Below, in pieces: positions 23,040-34,335 of a DNA stretch of 64,000 bases (positions are counted from its first letter, which is position 1; each line of letters opens with the position of its first letter). The position numbers were made by a program, and so were the translations under genes. Source of the DNA: Burhinus oedicnemus (taxonomy: Eukaryota > Chordata > Aves > Charadriiformes > Burhinidae); assembly GCA_008921705.1 (NCBI GenBank), contig VFFE01007854.1, positions 1,790,113 to 1,854,112 on the forward strand. Direction: 5' to 3'. A model generated the notes under the pieces. It had not been told where the DNA came from. It searched no databases and saw only the letters and a program-made list of their open reading frames with translations.

Positions 23040-26000
23040 GTAAGCACCCGCTGCCGGCAGAGCAAGCCCCGCACCGAGCAAACTACAAAGCGAAAGCCGT
23101 GTCTTGGGTTCGTTTCTTCACAGAGGCTTAACGAAGGACCTCGAGTAGCCTAATCTTTGATTTTGTGTTTTTTTCAGTTTTCTCCCGTTTAGTGTTGTTA
23201 TTTTCTTTGACCTCTAATGTAATTCACTGTGGTGGGTTGACCCTGGCTGGATGCCAGGTGCCCACCAAAGCTGCTCTGTCCCTCCCCTCCTCAGCTGGAC
23301 AGGGGAGAGAAAATATAACGAAAAGCTCGTGGGTCAAGATAAGGACAGGGAGATCACTCACCAATTACCCTCATGGGCAAAACAGACTCAACTTGGGGAA
23401 AGTTAATTTAATTTATCACCAATCAAATCAGAGTAGGATAATGAGAAATAAACCCAAATCTTCAAAACACCTTCCCCCCGCTCCTCCCTTCTTCCCAGGC
23501 TCAACTCCACTCCCGATTTCTCTACCTCCTCCCCCAGTGGGGCAGGGGGATGAGGAATGTGGGTTGTGGTCAGTTCATCACACGTTGTCTCTGTGGGTCC
23601 TTCCTCCTCAGGGGGAGGACTCCTCACACTCTTCCCCTGCTCTGGTGTGGGGCTCCTGCCATGGGAGACAGTCCTCCACGAACTTCTCCAATGTGAGTCC
23701 TTCCTATGGGCTGCAGTTCTTCATGAACTGCTCCAGCATGGGTCCTTCCCATGGGGTGCAGTCCTTGAGGAACAGACTGCTCCAGCTTGGGTCCCCCACG
23801 GGGTCACAAGTCCTACCAGCAAACCTGCTCCAGTGTGGGCTCCTGTCTCCATGGGTCCACAGGTCCTACCAGGAGCCTGCTCCAGTGCAGGCTCTCCACA
23901 GGGTCACAGCCTCCATTGGGCCTCCACCTGCTCCAGCGTCGGGTCCTCCATGGGCTGCAGGTGGATATCTTCTCCACCATGGACCTCTATGGGCTGCATG
24001 AGGGCAGCTTGCCTCACCATGGTCTTTGCCATGGACTGCAGGGGAATCTCTGCTCCGGTGCCTGGAGCACCTCCTCCCCCTCCTTCTTCACTGACCTTGG
24101 TTTCTACATAGTTGTTTCTCTCACTCCTCTCTCCTGCTGGCTGTCGCACAGGTTTTTTTTCCCCCTTCTTAACTATGTTATCCCAGAGGCGCTACCACCA
24201 TCACTGATGGCCTTGGCCTTGGCCAGTGGCAGGTCTGTCTTGGAGCTGGCTGGCATTGGCTCTGTCGGACATGGGGGAAGCTTCTAGCAGCTTCTCACAG
24301 AAGCCACCCCTGTAGCCCCCCCAGCTACCAAAACCTTGCCACGCAAACCCAATACATTCATTTTTTAACCATCTGTTCTTCAAGTTTTACTTTACTGAAC
24401 TTCCTTTCTTATATAAAAGCATTTACCTACTGCCACGTAAAAAGGCACTGGTAACAAAAATCATCCCTTTATGGGTACCATTCTCTCTTCTGGCTTCCAT
24501 TTTCTGTGATAATGGAGTTAATCTGATTAGGTTTAAGGTTTTGAGTTAATGACAAGATCCGTTTTCACTTTGAGTGGTTCTTTGCTTAATTGTGGGTCTT
24601 GCGGGGAAGCAACTAAGTGAATGATTGCCCCCGCTCCCCGCGCCAACAGCAAATAAACCTCAGGAAGTTACTGCTAAGAATAAATGAATACTAATTACAA
24701 GATGTTTAGGAAAATGAGGTTACCCTTTTCCCCTCTTCCGTTCCCCTGGACACTTCCCAGGCATTTTGGGGGTTTGTTTCTGTTTTCATTGCTTTCTCTC
24801 ATCCTAATTTCCAGCTAATTCTAGAAGGACAGGAAAACATTTCATGCTTTCTAAGATTGTATCTGTGTTGTCACTCCTCTTCTTGCCAGGACTAAGCTTT
24901 GGAAATAAACCTAGTATAATATCCTCAAGAGAAATTTTCTTTATTCTCCTTTAAAATATCATGTACTGTTATGGGAAGCGTTTCCTAGGAAGACAAATTT
25001 GGCATTCCCCCAGCTGGCTATTGTAAAGGGACACTGGAGTTAAAATGTATATTTTCTCTGAATTCTTTACTTCATTTACTGCTAACAGCTTGAATTATTT
25101 AAAATGAAAGGATTTGTTTTAATTAACTTTTTTTCTCTCATTTTTTCGTGTTCTCTGCATTTGTCTTTCATCTCACTCATTTTGATCAGTGACAACAGAC
25201 AGAAAGAAATTGTTTATTTGGTGTCATTGTAAGATACATAGTGGAGGACAGTTTGATTTTTTCTAACTATTTTGATTTTTTTCTGTTTATGACCATTCAT
25301 ATCAAGTGTAGGCTTACTTTTTATTATTGTGAATTGGCAGTGTCCCTTTTAAAATACAGTCTTTTTTGTTATAAGTCTTTTTCTGTTCGTAAAGGGTTAA
25401 GTTAAAGTGAGTAAATTCCATCACTGAATACTGACAATCATATTTTGTCTCTTAACATGATTTCTGATGGAATGGTGAAGAGTCTGGAGTGGTTGAGGAT
25501 AAACAAGTACCAGAGAAAAATGCTATGTAAATATTAAATGCTGAAGCACAGTGAACTGCCTCATGCATATGCTCTAAACTATTGTTTAATACATTTTTTC
25601 GTACTATTTTAAAAAACATTATTTTCTGGATAGGATAGTTTACTTGCAGTAAGAAGAAATAAGTTCCAGGTGGCCAATTTTCTTCCTCTTTTTTTTTTCC
25701 ACCCAAAAAACCCATTTTTCTTTTTAAAAACTTTGTTTTTCTAATCCATTTATCCCCTCCTTTGGGGCAAACATTACCTTTTCCTTCAGGCTGAGAGAGA
25801 GCAGCCAGCCTGGTTCTTCTGTATGGCTTCGTGACTCTGTTGTGGAAGGTACTCCATAAATCTGATGTGCGCTTTCCTCTTCCTCTCCCGAAAACCAAGG
25901 ACATCACATCTGAGGCACACTTAGGTTCCATTAAGCAAGGGAATACTTAAACAGGTTACTCCAGATGTGTTTTTACCAAAAATGTTTGTTCCCTTTGTCC

Positions 26001-26947
26001 CACTTACACTTCTGGTGTCTGCATGGGAAGGCTACATGTCTGTCTCCATCATACATCATGTTCTTCCAGGCATCCCTTGCTCATTTCCAGTATGTAAAGG
26101 AGAAATTGAGCTAGGGAAAACCTATTAGTGCTAGGATGAGTGTTTAAACCAACAGCACTAATAATGGATCTCAAATTTTGTCTGTAAGAAAGATATTCAA
26201 AGCACCTTTGAGTTTGCACTTTTCTTCAAACTCAACTTTGTCTAAAGCCGCTTTAATTTCAACCCAGCTACTTTACTTTGAACTTTTTTAAAAGACTTAC
26301 TTTACAAAGTTTCTTCCAGGAGACAGAGATTTCTATGGGGAATTTGTATTTTTAAAAAAAAGCTGTCATTTTGAAATGAGTCAGTACAAATTTAATTCTG
26401 AGTATCTTTCTCTCTCTGACTTCCCTGGTTTCCAAGTCACAAGGTTTACTCTCTCTTATCCTTTTTATTCCCATCTCCACCAGTTTCCTGCCCTTTGAGT
26501 TTACATCTGTGATACTCAAACCTGAGGTCAGCTCATTGCATTTCCCTAAGTTCCCACAACTAGAATTAAACCGACAAACCCATGCAGGTATGTGAGGCGG
26601 CAGAGGACTCCGTGTGCAGTTCTTGGGGTACTGTGAGAGAGTAATACATCGTGTACCTGTCTTCCTAACCTTAATTATACTGAAAGACACTTGTATAAAT
26701 TGAAGAGGCCGCAGTTTAACTTCTTCTGTAGTAGAGTTATCAAGTAAACACTTTTCCAGATAGGATGCTCTGAAGAGCTGCATTTCAGCTCTGTTCCTTT
26801 GATGATCCACTTGCTTTTGTTCCTTCAAAGTTGGAAAGTGAAATGCTTTCTGGCCATCACCTTCAGTAAGTATTATGGAAAAATAGATTAAATATAGCAC
26901 TTGTAATAGCTGTTCTCATACTTCTGTTTTGTTTTGTTTTCCTAAAG
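23040..26947 (+). other. CELF2: CELF2 intron between exons B and C
   Basis: This intron runs from GTAAGC at 23040 to an acceptor T-tract ending CCTAAAG at 26947. Its first third is occupied by a complete avian ERV LTR. After the LTR, 24450-24720 looks like conserved non-coding DNA with TAAT-type motifs, and the rest is T-rich intron sequence. Antisense open frames at 25452-25931 and 26352-26900 show no recognisable protein family and are not called genes. Confidence 0.85.
23228..24357. mobile_element. Avian endogenous retrovirus LTR (solo), 1130 bp
   Basis: The block starts TGTGGTGGGTTGACCCTGG and ends CGCAAACCCAATACA, giving TG...CA ends. I recognise it as an LTR present in many copies in non-galliform birds. 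The flanks TTCAC (23223-23227) and TTCAT (24358-24362) agree at 4 of 5 bases, which suggests a 5-bp target duplication. The middle (about 23640-24060) is built of degenerate repeats of roughly 55-60 bp sharing CTGCTCCAG, GGGTCC, CATGGG and GCAG. There are no internal retroviral genes, so it is a solo LTR. The minus strand has a poly(A)-like ATAAA near 23.41 kb and may be the transcribed one, but orientation is uncertain. The long open frames inside it are a by-product of the GC-rich repeat. Confidence 0.85.
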
Positions 26948-27091
26948 GTCCAGAAGGGGCAAACCTCTTTATTTACCACCTCCCCCAGGAGTTTGGAGAC
27001 CAGGACATTCTGCAGATGTTCATGCCTTTTGGAAATGTTATCTCTGCTAAAGTCTTCATTGACAAACAGACCAATCTGAGCAAGTGCTTTG
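26948..27091 (+). CDS. CELF2: CELF2 coding exon C (first half of RRM3)
   Basis: This 144-nt exon encodes the N-terminal half of the third RNA-recognition motif, starting [20 protein letters not shown] and continuing through [17 protein letters not shown] to the end of NLSKCFG. LFIYHL is the RNP2 strand. RNP1 (KCFGFVSY) begins here and is split by the next intron inside the glycine codon. The residues ILQMF and GNVIS match CELF2; CELF1 has LLQMF and GNVVS. The acceptor is TTTTCCTAAAG|GT at 26947/26948 and the donor TTTG|GTATGT at 27091/27092. RRM3 with its flanking linker contributes to binding of U/G-rich RNA in this family. Intron retention would add about 28 residues and then a stop at about 27177. 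Confidence 0.96.
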
Positions 27092-29499
27092 GTATGTCAA
27101 ATTTAATAAATCGAATAGTAAAAACCACATGCATTGTACTGAAAAGGGGCCAGGAAAGAAAATTAACAGCAATGTGAGAAATGTCATACTGGAATCTCAT
27201 TCCAAAAATAATGGACTGTTAATCCTCTAATAGCGGTAAGATGCACAGACAAACTAGTTCTAACTAAAAATTGGATATGAAAAAACAATAATAATCTTCC
27301 AGTCTGACATCTCGCATGAATGTGTCAAGTACATGAAACTAATTACACCCTATGTGGGGGAATGTCATTTAGTATACTATTAAACTGCCTTATTATGGAT
27401 ACCTAATTATTCTCTATTGTATAGCTGAGCCACTTAAAAACGCTCTATGTTTAACCCATTACTTCTACATTACAGGAATTTCTTTCTTCTGAATTAAGTG
27501 CAAGATTTTGCAATTAGTGATTGAATGGTGTGTACATGTAGTTCAGAACACTTTACAGGCAGTTGATGTCTAGATACGCAGCTCCAGCTGTTGCAGGCGG
27601 GCTCCAGCGTATTATGGAAGGTAGCATCTCCCCTTACCTTAGGGCAGGGATGAAGGGAGTCTCACAAGATCAGTGTCAAGTTTCCCAGAGAACTCTTTGA
27701 GCTGCCAGAAAATCAGATCGCAACAGAGGAGAAGATGATATGTTGGTATAAAACAAGTTCTAGGGTTGATTAAGTGGGCTGATGTCTTTTGAATAGCATA
27801 GATGCACCAGTTCAGTGCGTTGATGGAGTGGAGTACAGATTGTAAGAGAGTGGCAGTCTGTTAGAGCATTGGTCTAATAATTGTGGTTTTATGCAAGACA
27901 TGAGGAGGGTCTAGGAGGAGGAAAGAATCTCTTAAAGATGTTTCATAAGGTTTGGACCTTCCATAAAAGTGACAATTCTTTCCCAGAGTAAAGCAGTGCA
28001 ACTGTATGTGGGACAAAAGAGTAACCAGTCCAGACAACCCCCTCGTTTCCAAAACTCCTTTGCACCGACAGTGTTGCGCTCTGCCCAGCACCATCCCTTA
28101 ATTTTGAAGTCTCCCCATTTAAAGTGTCCCCATTAACCATAATACACATTTCTTAGCTTGCATATCATTACTTTTTTTTAAAATTTAGGTTTTGTTAAAA
28201 TGTGTCTATCTAGGAATCTGTCTCCACCAGGGCCTTTCAAGGGCCCCGCAGCTACTGGGCTTTAACCCATCTTGAAAGGGTTTGCATTTATCTAAACAGA
28301 CAGTACCCAAACACGAGGAGAATTCATCAAGTTACTCAGAAATACCTACGGCACTGGAATTCAAGCCTTGCCACAGTCTGAGTGTTTTTCACATGAAGAT
28401 GAGCCCATAGTACGCTTGGAAAGTTAATTCGGATCAGAAAAAGGGTGTGACATTCTTTCTGCATTTTTCCGTAGTCTTTCAGTTCGTTTTTGAAGCATTC
28501 ACCTCTTTAAGCTTTACAAAAAATTGTTCATAACTAGACTCATATAGTGCAGCATGTTTCTGGCCATGGGTTAAAACAGTCCCTGAGGCTGTAGCAAATT
28601 TGAAAAGTGGAATTGAAATGGACTCCCTATTGATCTGGAGCCAGTTCAGTTAGCGTGTTGAGGTGACAAAATCGTTGTTGAGGTCTCCAGAAATCTTGAT
28701 GAAATGTCAAATCAAGCTACGTTAATCGAAATGCAGCAATTGTGGTAACTGCTGAAAGCATGTAGATTAGTTTGGGCAGGTGGCTCAATTCATCAGCTCG
28801 CTTCCCACACTTGCTTTTTGTGGGTTTGCTTTTACTCTACGTACTTTTACCTGCTTACACATTTGTCTGGATTTATTGGACACAATTACCTAACTTAGAG
28901 AGGTGCACTGAGGTTATCTTATTCGAGGGAAAATGGAAGGGTCAACACCCAACGGATGGAGGAGTCCTCTGTCTTTTTGGCATTAGTCAACTTTCACTAA
29001 CATTTCAATTTCTCATTCTTCCTCCCCAGATATTCTGCCACCAGTGAGAGAGTTCTGCTTTAAAAACAAAAAGTACAGGAGTGGCAGAGAAAGTTGAGAT
29101 TTTCTGATTCAGTAGGTGACTACTTGGTAATGCTGCTAATCACAGGCAAAGCCAGAATTAATCCTGCTAGTTTAACATACTGGCATAGTCTATATGTACC
29201 TCCTCAGCTTTATTAGCAAGAATCATCTGTTTGTTGTTTTGGTCCCACATTTGTGTTTTAAAAAGCTTTTTTAATCTCTCCTCCCAACCAAAAACTAGGA
29301 TAACAGTGTATCTGAAGAACCCATTTCTCTCCCGTGTTGTTAATGGTCATTGCTTTTGGTACAGTTTGGGTTTGGTTTTTTTGTTTGGTTGGTCTGATCT
29401 TTTTTTCCCGTGTAATAATAATAATGGTAATGAAGTTTTGCACACGCTTGGTGCTTTCTGCTGCGGAGTTTCCAATCTCCTGCCCAAAGGAGGAGGAAG

Positions 29500-29585
29500 T
29501 CAAATTACAGATGAGGACAGGTTGAACACCAAAAAGGTGAAAAGATTGTCCAAGGCTGTCCGCTGGCAGAACTGGGAAGGGAAGG
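29500..29585 (-). mobile_element. MIR-like CORE-SINE relic
   Basis: ATTACAGATGAGGACAGGTT, AAAGATTGTCCAAGGCTGTC and TGGCAGAACTGGGA match the reverse complement of MIR in the right order and spacing. The copy is intronic and diverged. Confidence 0.55.
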
Positions 29586-31819
29586 CACATTCTGCACGAG
29601 TCACGGGGTAGTGATATACAGTGATGAACTTCTATGTAACACTGCTTCTCAAAATGAAAAATTAATTTTCTTTGCAGAAAATGGACTTTGGCATTGTTTG
29701 CTTTCTTGCTCACATCAAATGAATGCTCAACAGATTAAATGGTGATGAGGATGACAGGACAGTCTGTTTACACCTGGAAGTGCGCTTCCATGAGTTCTCA
29801 TGAGCTCTAGTTGATTCAGCAGACAAAGGTTTTCACTCTTCAGGCTTATCTCTCGCCTTTCATAAACCTTAGAATAACAGAAACGAGAGACATAAGAGTA
29901 AGGCAGGGGAGGGGGTACGCAATGACATCAGTGCCTAAATGCAGCCTGCCTCATAGCAAAATTGCTACTCGAATGATCAAAAATATTTATCCTGTTTATA
30001 GAGATACCTAGAGATTTAAAACAAAAATCAGAATTGTCATGACAGGGTCTTTCAAAATCAGTAGGAAACATCATCCCATCCTCGTGTAACCCGCAGTTTA
30101 AAATTCCGACAAAAAAATGATGAATGGGTGCAATCAGAAGATAAATAAAGGGAGAGAATGCCAGATTCCTCTGTAAGCTTTATAAATGAAGGTTCTCAAT
30201 AAGGGAGAAGGTGAAAGTGTAACAGGTTAATGCAGATACAGCATTCTGCGTAAAGAGACAAATTGTGAATCAGAATAACAACTACATGATAAAGGCTGGT
30301 GGCACAGGTGCAGCACAGAGGTTGTACGTTTGAATTTGTGGCTGAGTCAAGGAAGCTAACAAAGAGACGTAGAATGAGGTGACTTGTCTCACCCTCCTGG
30401 AAGGTAAGCATAGCCTGAGCTAATTGTTCTTCTATCATCAGTGGAGGTGTCTAAATTGGTGACATGAATGGTGGGTGGAAAAGCCACCTCTGGGTGTGCT
30501 TGCTTCTCTTCGTTCACCGTCATAGATGCCATCTGAGTGACTAGTTTAGATCAGTTACTTAACTTTCAGGTAGCTGAAACTAGCTAAGAAGAAAAGGAAC
30601 TAAGGTGATGATAGCAGAAGACTGTTCGGAATGCACTTAAGAGAACAAAATGACGGTCAGGAAAGCTGTAGAGGAACACGGTGAATTGTCAAGGTAGGTA
30701 GAGTATCTACATCTCAGTTGTGGAACACCTGCTTGGAAGATGCTACAGCTGCCTTCCCACTCATGGTAGATCTCTTTTCTATCCCTGAGGCAATCCTAGA
30801 GACCAAGGCTGAGATCTGTGAGCTGATGGAAGTAGACACAGGAGTGCAGTGCTAAGACAGTGATTGGAGTCATGTGAACAGATAAGATCTCCTAGAAGAA
30901 AATAGGGGAAAGGAAGAAAGGAAGAGAGTGATGAAGCTGCCCAGGATATGGCAGTAATATTAAGAGGAAATGATCCAGTGGAGAAAGTGAGGAAGTAACA
31001 AGAGTTACTAAAGCCAAGGAAGGTATGGAGGAACATTTATTATCCCTTAAGGAGGTAACATGTAATCAACCACAGAACAACGTGAAGAGGGCATATTGGC
31101 TTTGGCCAGGAGAAGGCCTGCAGAGAATTAAGTGAGAGATGTTTTTGAGTGGCAGGAACAGAAGTTAGCCTGAATTGTCTGAGAAGAGTCTTAAGTTAAC
31201 TAGCTTGATGAAGTTGATTTAAAGTGAAACCATAGGGATGGTCAATGAAGGAGAGCAGCTGGACAAGGACCAGATGACTTGATAAGAGGGTTTTTTCTTT
31301 ACAACAGGGTAAGTGTATCATTGTGACACTGAAAATGGAAGAGGGCAGCAGTGCAAGATAAACAAGAGCCACAAAAGAACAGGTTAAAATGATGGTAAAA
31401 AGAGGTTGTGAATCAGAAAATTACACAGGCACTAAGCACAAATGAAGAAAGCTGGTAGGAGAGGGGCGCTGGGGAGCCTGTGTGTTAGGACTGAAAACAA
31501 AGTGTGTGGGATCCATGCTTTAACAGAGTGAAGGGATATGTGTTAAGGCAAATTCAAGTGGAAAGAAGAAGGAGCATTTCAAAGCAGATGCATAATAGCA
31601 GGCTGAGTACAGTAGTAATTAGCCAGCGCTGAGGCAGAGCAGCAGTTAGGCGAGCTTTGCAATTACAAGTGGGAGGCCCAGATATGAAAATGGATTTTGA
31701 GCTTCCAGAATCAGGGAGATTTGAGTCCATTATGAACAGAGCATTTTTAGTCTCCTGGGGAAAAGAAAGCTGAGCCAGGCCAGCCATTCTGAATTACCGG
31801 AGCAAGCGTTATCCCCCTA

Positions 31820-32015
31820 GTTAGTGCTCACAACTGGGGAGCTGAAGACCTGGAGCTCTCGTCAAGCCCTGCCGTTGTCTTTACGATGCTGCTTAATTTT
31901 GATGCTTGCATACCCCTTTGGGGACCAAGAGGCTGAATTAATTAACATTTAATGTACCTTGAGATCCTGAACTGGAAGGAGCTGTAAAAATACAAAATAT
32001 TACTATATTGCAACT
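31820..32015 (+). mobile_element. CORE-SINE/MIR-family relic with conserved 3' tail
   Basis: The tail ATTAATTAACATTTAATG, then CTTGAGATCCTGAACTGGAA, GGAGCTGTAAAAATACAAA and TATTACTATA matches the well-known SINE tail of the type TTTGAGATCCTC...GGCGCTATAAATGCAAAGTATTA. The 5' part is weaker. The copy lies about 500 bp before the terminal coding exon. Confidence 0.55.
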
Positions 32016-32517
32016 GTCCTAGGCTAAGCCCAAGGAGATGTTTCATGGCACACAGGACCAGGGCACATGAACTCGCATTCAGGTGTGCAAATGCGTGTAA
32101 GTGTCTAAGTTTGGGGTTTGTTTCTGTAACCGGGCTTTCTGTTTCAGCTTTACATCTGCAGACTGGCCTAATAGTACTTCCTAATAGACTGGGAGGTATG
32201 TAGATATTGCACAAAAAGTGTCACAGTAATAAAAATCTTCAGTCTCTAAGGTAGGTAGATAAATAACAGATTGAAACCTGCATTGCACCAAACCTGGCCA
32301 ACTGCATCCCAGCTAGTGAAGCAATATTCTGAAGGTAAAGGGGGAGGCAAAGGAAACGGGAGAGGAAATGGGATACGAAGTGTGATCAAAGAACTAATTG
32401 AAAGTGAGGTAAATGTGTCAAATAAACAGTGATAATAAAATCCTAACAAAAAGCCTTCTGACATTTGTTCTAACCTATAGTTCGCTTTCTCTCCCGCCTC
32501 CGTTCTGTGTCTCGTAG

Positions 32518-32645
32518 GTTTTGTTAGCTATGACAATCCAGTCTCTGCACAAGCTGCTATCCAGGCTATGAACGGCTTTCAGATTGGCATGAAACGCTTG
32601 AAGGTTCAGCTGAAACGCTCCAAAAATGACAGCAAACCTTACTGA
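32518..32645 (+). CDS. CELF2: CELF2 terminal coding exon D (second half of RRM3, C terminus)
   Basis: The exon completes the split glycine codon and encodes [20 protein letters not shown], then [20 protein letters not shown] and a final Y, followed by TGA at 32643-32645. FVSY is the second half of RNP1. The basic tail [17 protein letters not shown] is the C-terminal signature shared by CELF1 and CELF2, and AAIQAMNGF (not AAIQSMNGF) favours CELF2. The exon has 41 complete codons plus the stop. No frameshift or missing residue is visible, so the encoded domain looks intact. Confidence 0.97.
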
Positions 32646-32928
32646 TCTTAACCCCAGATGCTTACTGCTCTTATTTTAGCTTTCTTAGGGTAAGTCCCAT
32701 GAGCAAACCTGTCCTCTGCAGGGGGGTTAAGAAAGAACATAGAGCCAACCTTCACCAAGAGACAGTTATTTTTACAGTTACCACTTCCATTTCCCCACTT
32801 GTCCTTATTACGCTTGGCTCCCATTTCCTTGCCAAGTAATTACCGAGTTGTGTTACTGTATTTTGTTTTGCAGCATAATTTATCTCCTTTTTAAAAAAAA
32901 AAAAATAAACGTCTTGAAATTCAAAGCA

Positions 32929-32944
32929 ACACACACACACACAC
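32929..32944. repeat. Short CA microsatellite in CELF2 3' UTR
   Basis: CAACACACACACACACAC is followed by an A run, between A-rich segments, just before the proximal poly(A) signal. Confidence 0.9.
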
Positions 32945-32993
32945 AAAAAAAATGTGCAATTTAACTCTGTGAACCCTGGTGCCATTAGCACAC

Positions 32994-32999
32994 AATAAA
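32994..32999 (+). terminator. Proximal poly(A) signal AATAAA in CELF2 3' UTR
   Basis: This is a canonical AATAAA about 350 nt after the stop codon. It is followed within 10-30 nt by TTGTTTTCT and other T/G-rich sequence, which resembles a downstream cleavage element. It could produce a short-UTR mRNA. Confidence 0.5.
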
Positions 33000-34335
33000 A
33001 GTTGTTTTCTATGGATGGATCGTATTTTACCAGGGTGGCACCAGCAGTTTATAGGTTAAACAAAATGGCCTCATGCCAGTTGAAGCACTTATTTTGCAAC
33101 AAAAATTGAAACAAGTCTTTCCACTACATCAACTTGTTTTTTGAGAAGATTTGATTATTTTTTTTTTTTCGGTTCAAATCGACGTATTGTTATATATTAG
33201 TCTGATTTTACACTGGTCGTCTTTATATTTCACTTTTTTTTAAGTTCTTGTTTTTTTGGAAAGGATTAATGTAAAAAAGATTTAGAGATCTGTTTCTAAA
33301 GCTACAGGGTTTAAAATAAAAAAATAAAATAAAATGAGTGACAATACTTGATGTTTCTTGAGAGATAAATTTAATAATAATAAAAAAAGAAAGCCACAGG
33401 CCTGTAAATTTTATTTGTAAAAAGCATTTCTATTTTTATACAAAATTTTTACTGCCTCAGAAATAATGGAAGTTATTTATTGCCTATTGTTAACTTATTG
33501 GATACCTAAAGAGCAGCTCTCTATGCTAGCTAGATCCTTTGAAGTAGTCTCTAGAGTAATTGTGCCAGGAATGGGCGCTTTTTCACTGTTGAACCCTACA
33601 CCCTTTACAGTTCATGCTTTTATCCTCTTGTTTGTATTTGTCTGGTTATTTTGTTCGTAGTTTCCATTATCTAGTTTAAAGTTCAGTTGTCTGACCCCTT
33701 TTTTCCCCCCTCCCCGTACCTTTCTGTTACATTTGTAGAAACTGGTTCTTTCCTCTCTTTTCTCCCCAAAGAGGAATCCATTCTCTCTGACTCCTTTCAG
33801 ATGGATTCTTTTGGGGTTCCATTGTGCTCTTGTTGACAAGTATTGTAAGTTAATGCAAATTATGTGAACGGCTCGTAGACTCTACTGATAAAAGATTTGC
33901 ATTAGTTTTCTGCTGCACCCATAAAAGTGATTTTGTTTGTGCTGCATAGATTCTATGTAACTTTTTTTCCTCTTCCTTGTTTTTTCCCTAGACATCTCCA
34001 TGCCCGTTAGCCCATCGTTTGCCTAGCATGTCCCTGTGGCGTCTCAAAAAAAAAAAAAGTTTCATCGTCCCGTCATTGTTTCTGATGTCTTTCTGACCTC
34101 ACATCATATTTGGTTCTCCTACTGACCTTTGATCTAGTTTGACCTTTGAAATTTGCATGTGACCTCATCTAGCTATGAATTCTGGGAAGTCAATGTGAAA
34201 AAACATTGCTGCATTCATGCAAGACTGAAATTTATTATTAGATAAATTAATGATAGGATTTAAAAACAACCTGTGGCAAAAATGTTTTTTCTTTCTTTCC
34301 TTTTTTTGGTTTTCTTTTTTCCTTTGGGTTTTTTT

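Larger units (their letters stand above)
27092..32517 (+). other. CELF2: CELF2 intron interrupting RRM3
   Basis: This is a 5.4-kb intron from GTATGT at 27092 to a pyrimidine-rich acceptor CTCGTAG at 32517. A branchpoint-like TTCTAAC ends at 32474, about 43 nt from the acceptor. It contains MIR-like SINE relics at about 29.5 kb and 31.8-32.0 kb, a purine-rich + strand between about 30.6 and 31.5 kb, and a small inverted repeat at 28.23 kb. No further exon is recognised. Confidence 0.85.
32690..33991 (+). other. Possible 3' UTR intron (strong donor and acceptors)
   Basis: A consensus donor AGG|GTAAGT begins at 32690, about 45 nt after the stop codon. Two acceptor-like sites follow: GTATTTTGTTTTGCAG ending at 32873, and a much stronger 30-nt pyrimidine tract ending CCCTAG at 33991. 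Splicing would remove 184 or 1302 nt of UTR. The donor is within about 50 nt of the stop, so it need not trigger nonsense-mediated decay. No RNA evidence is available. Confidence 0.3.

Noticed and set aside
23165..24111. Overlapping + strand open frames of 278, 184 and 166 codons
   Set aside because: They lie almost wholly in the GC-rich internal repeat of the ERV LTR. Several frames are open at once, as expected from stop-poor repeats, and no protein family is recognisable.
25452..26900. Antisense open frames of 159 and 182 codons in the intron before exon C
   Set aside because: No recognisable domain, low-complexity Lys/Phe stretches and no splice or promoter context; the composition is that of ordinary intron.
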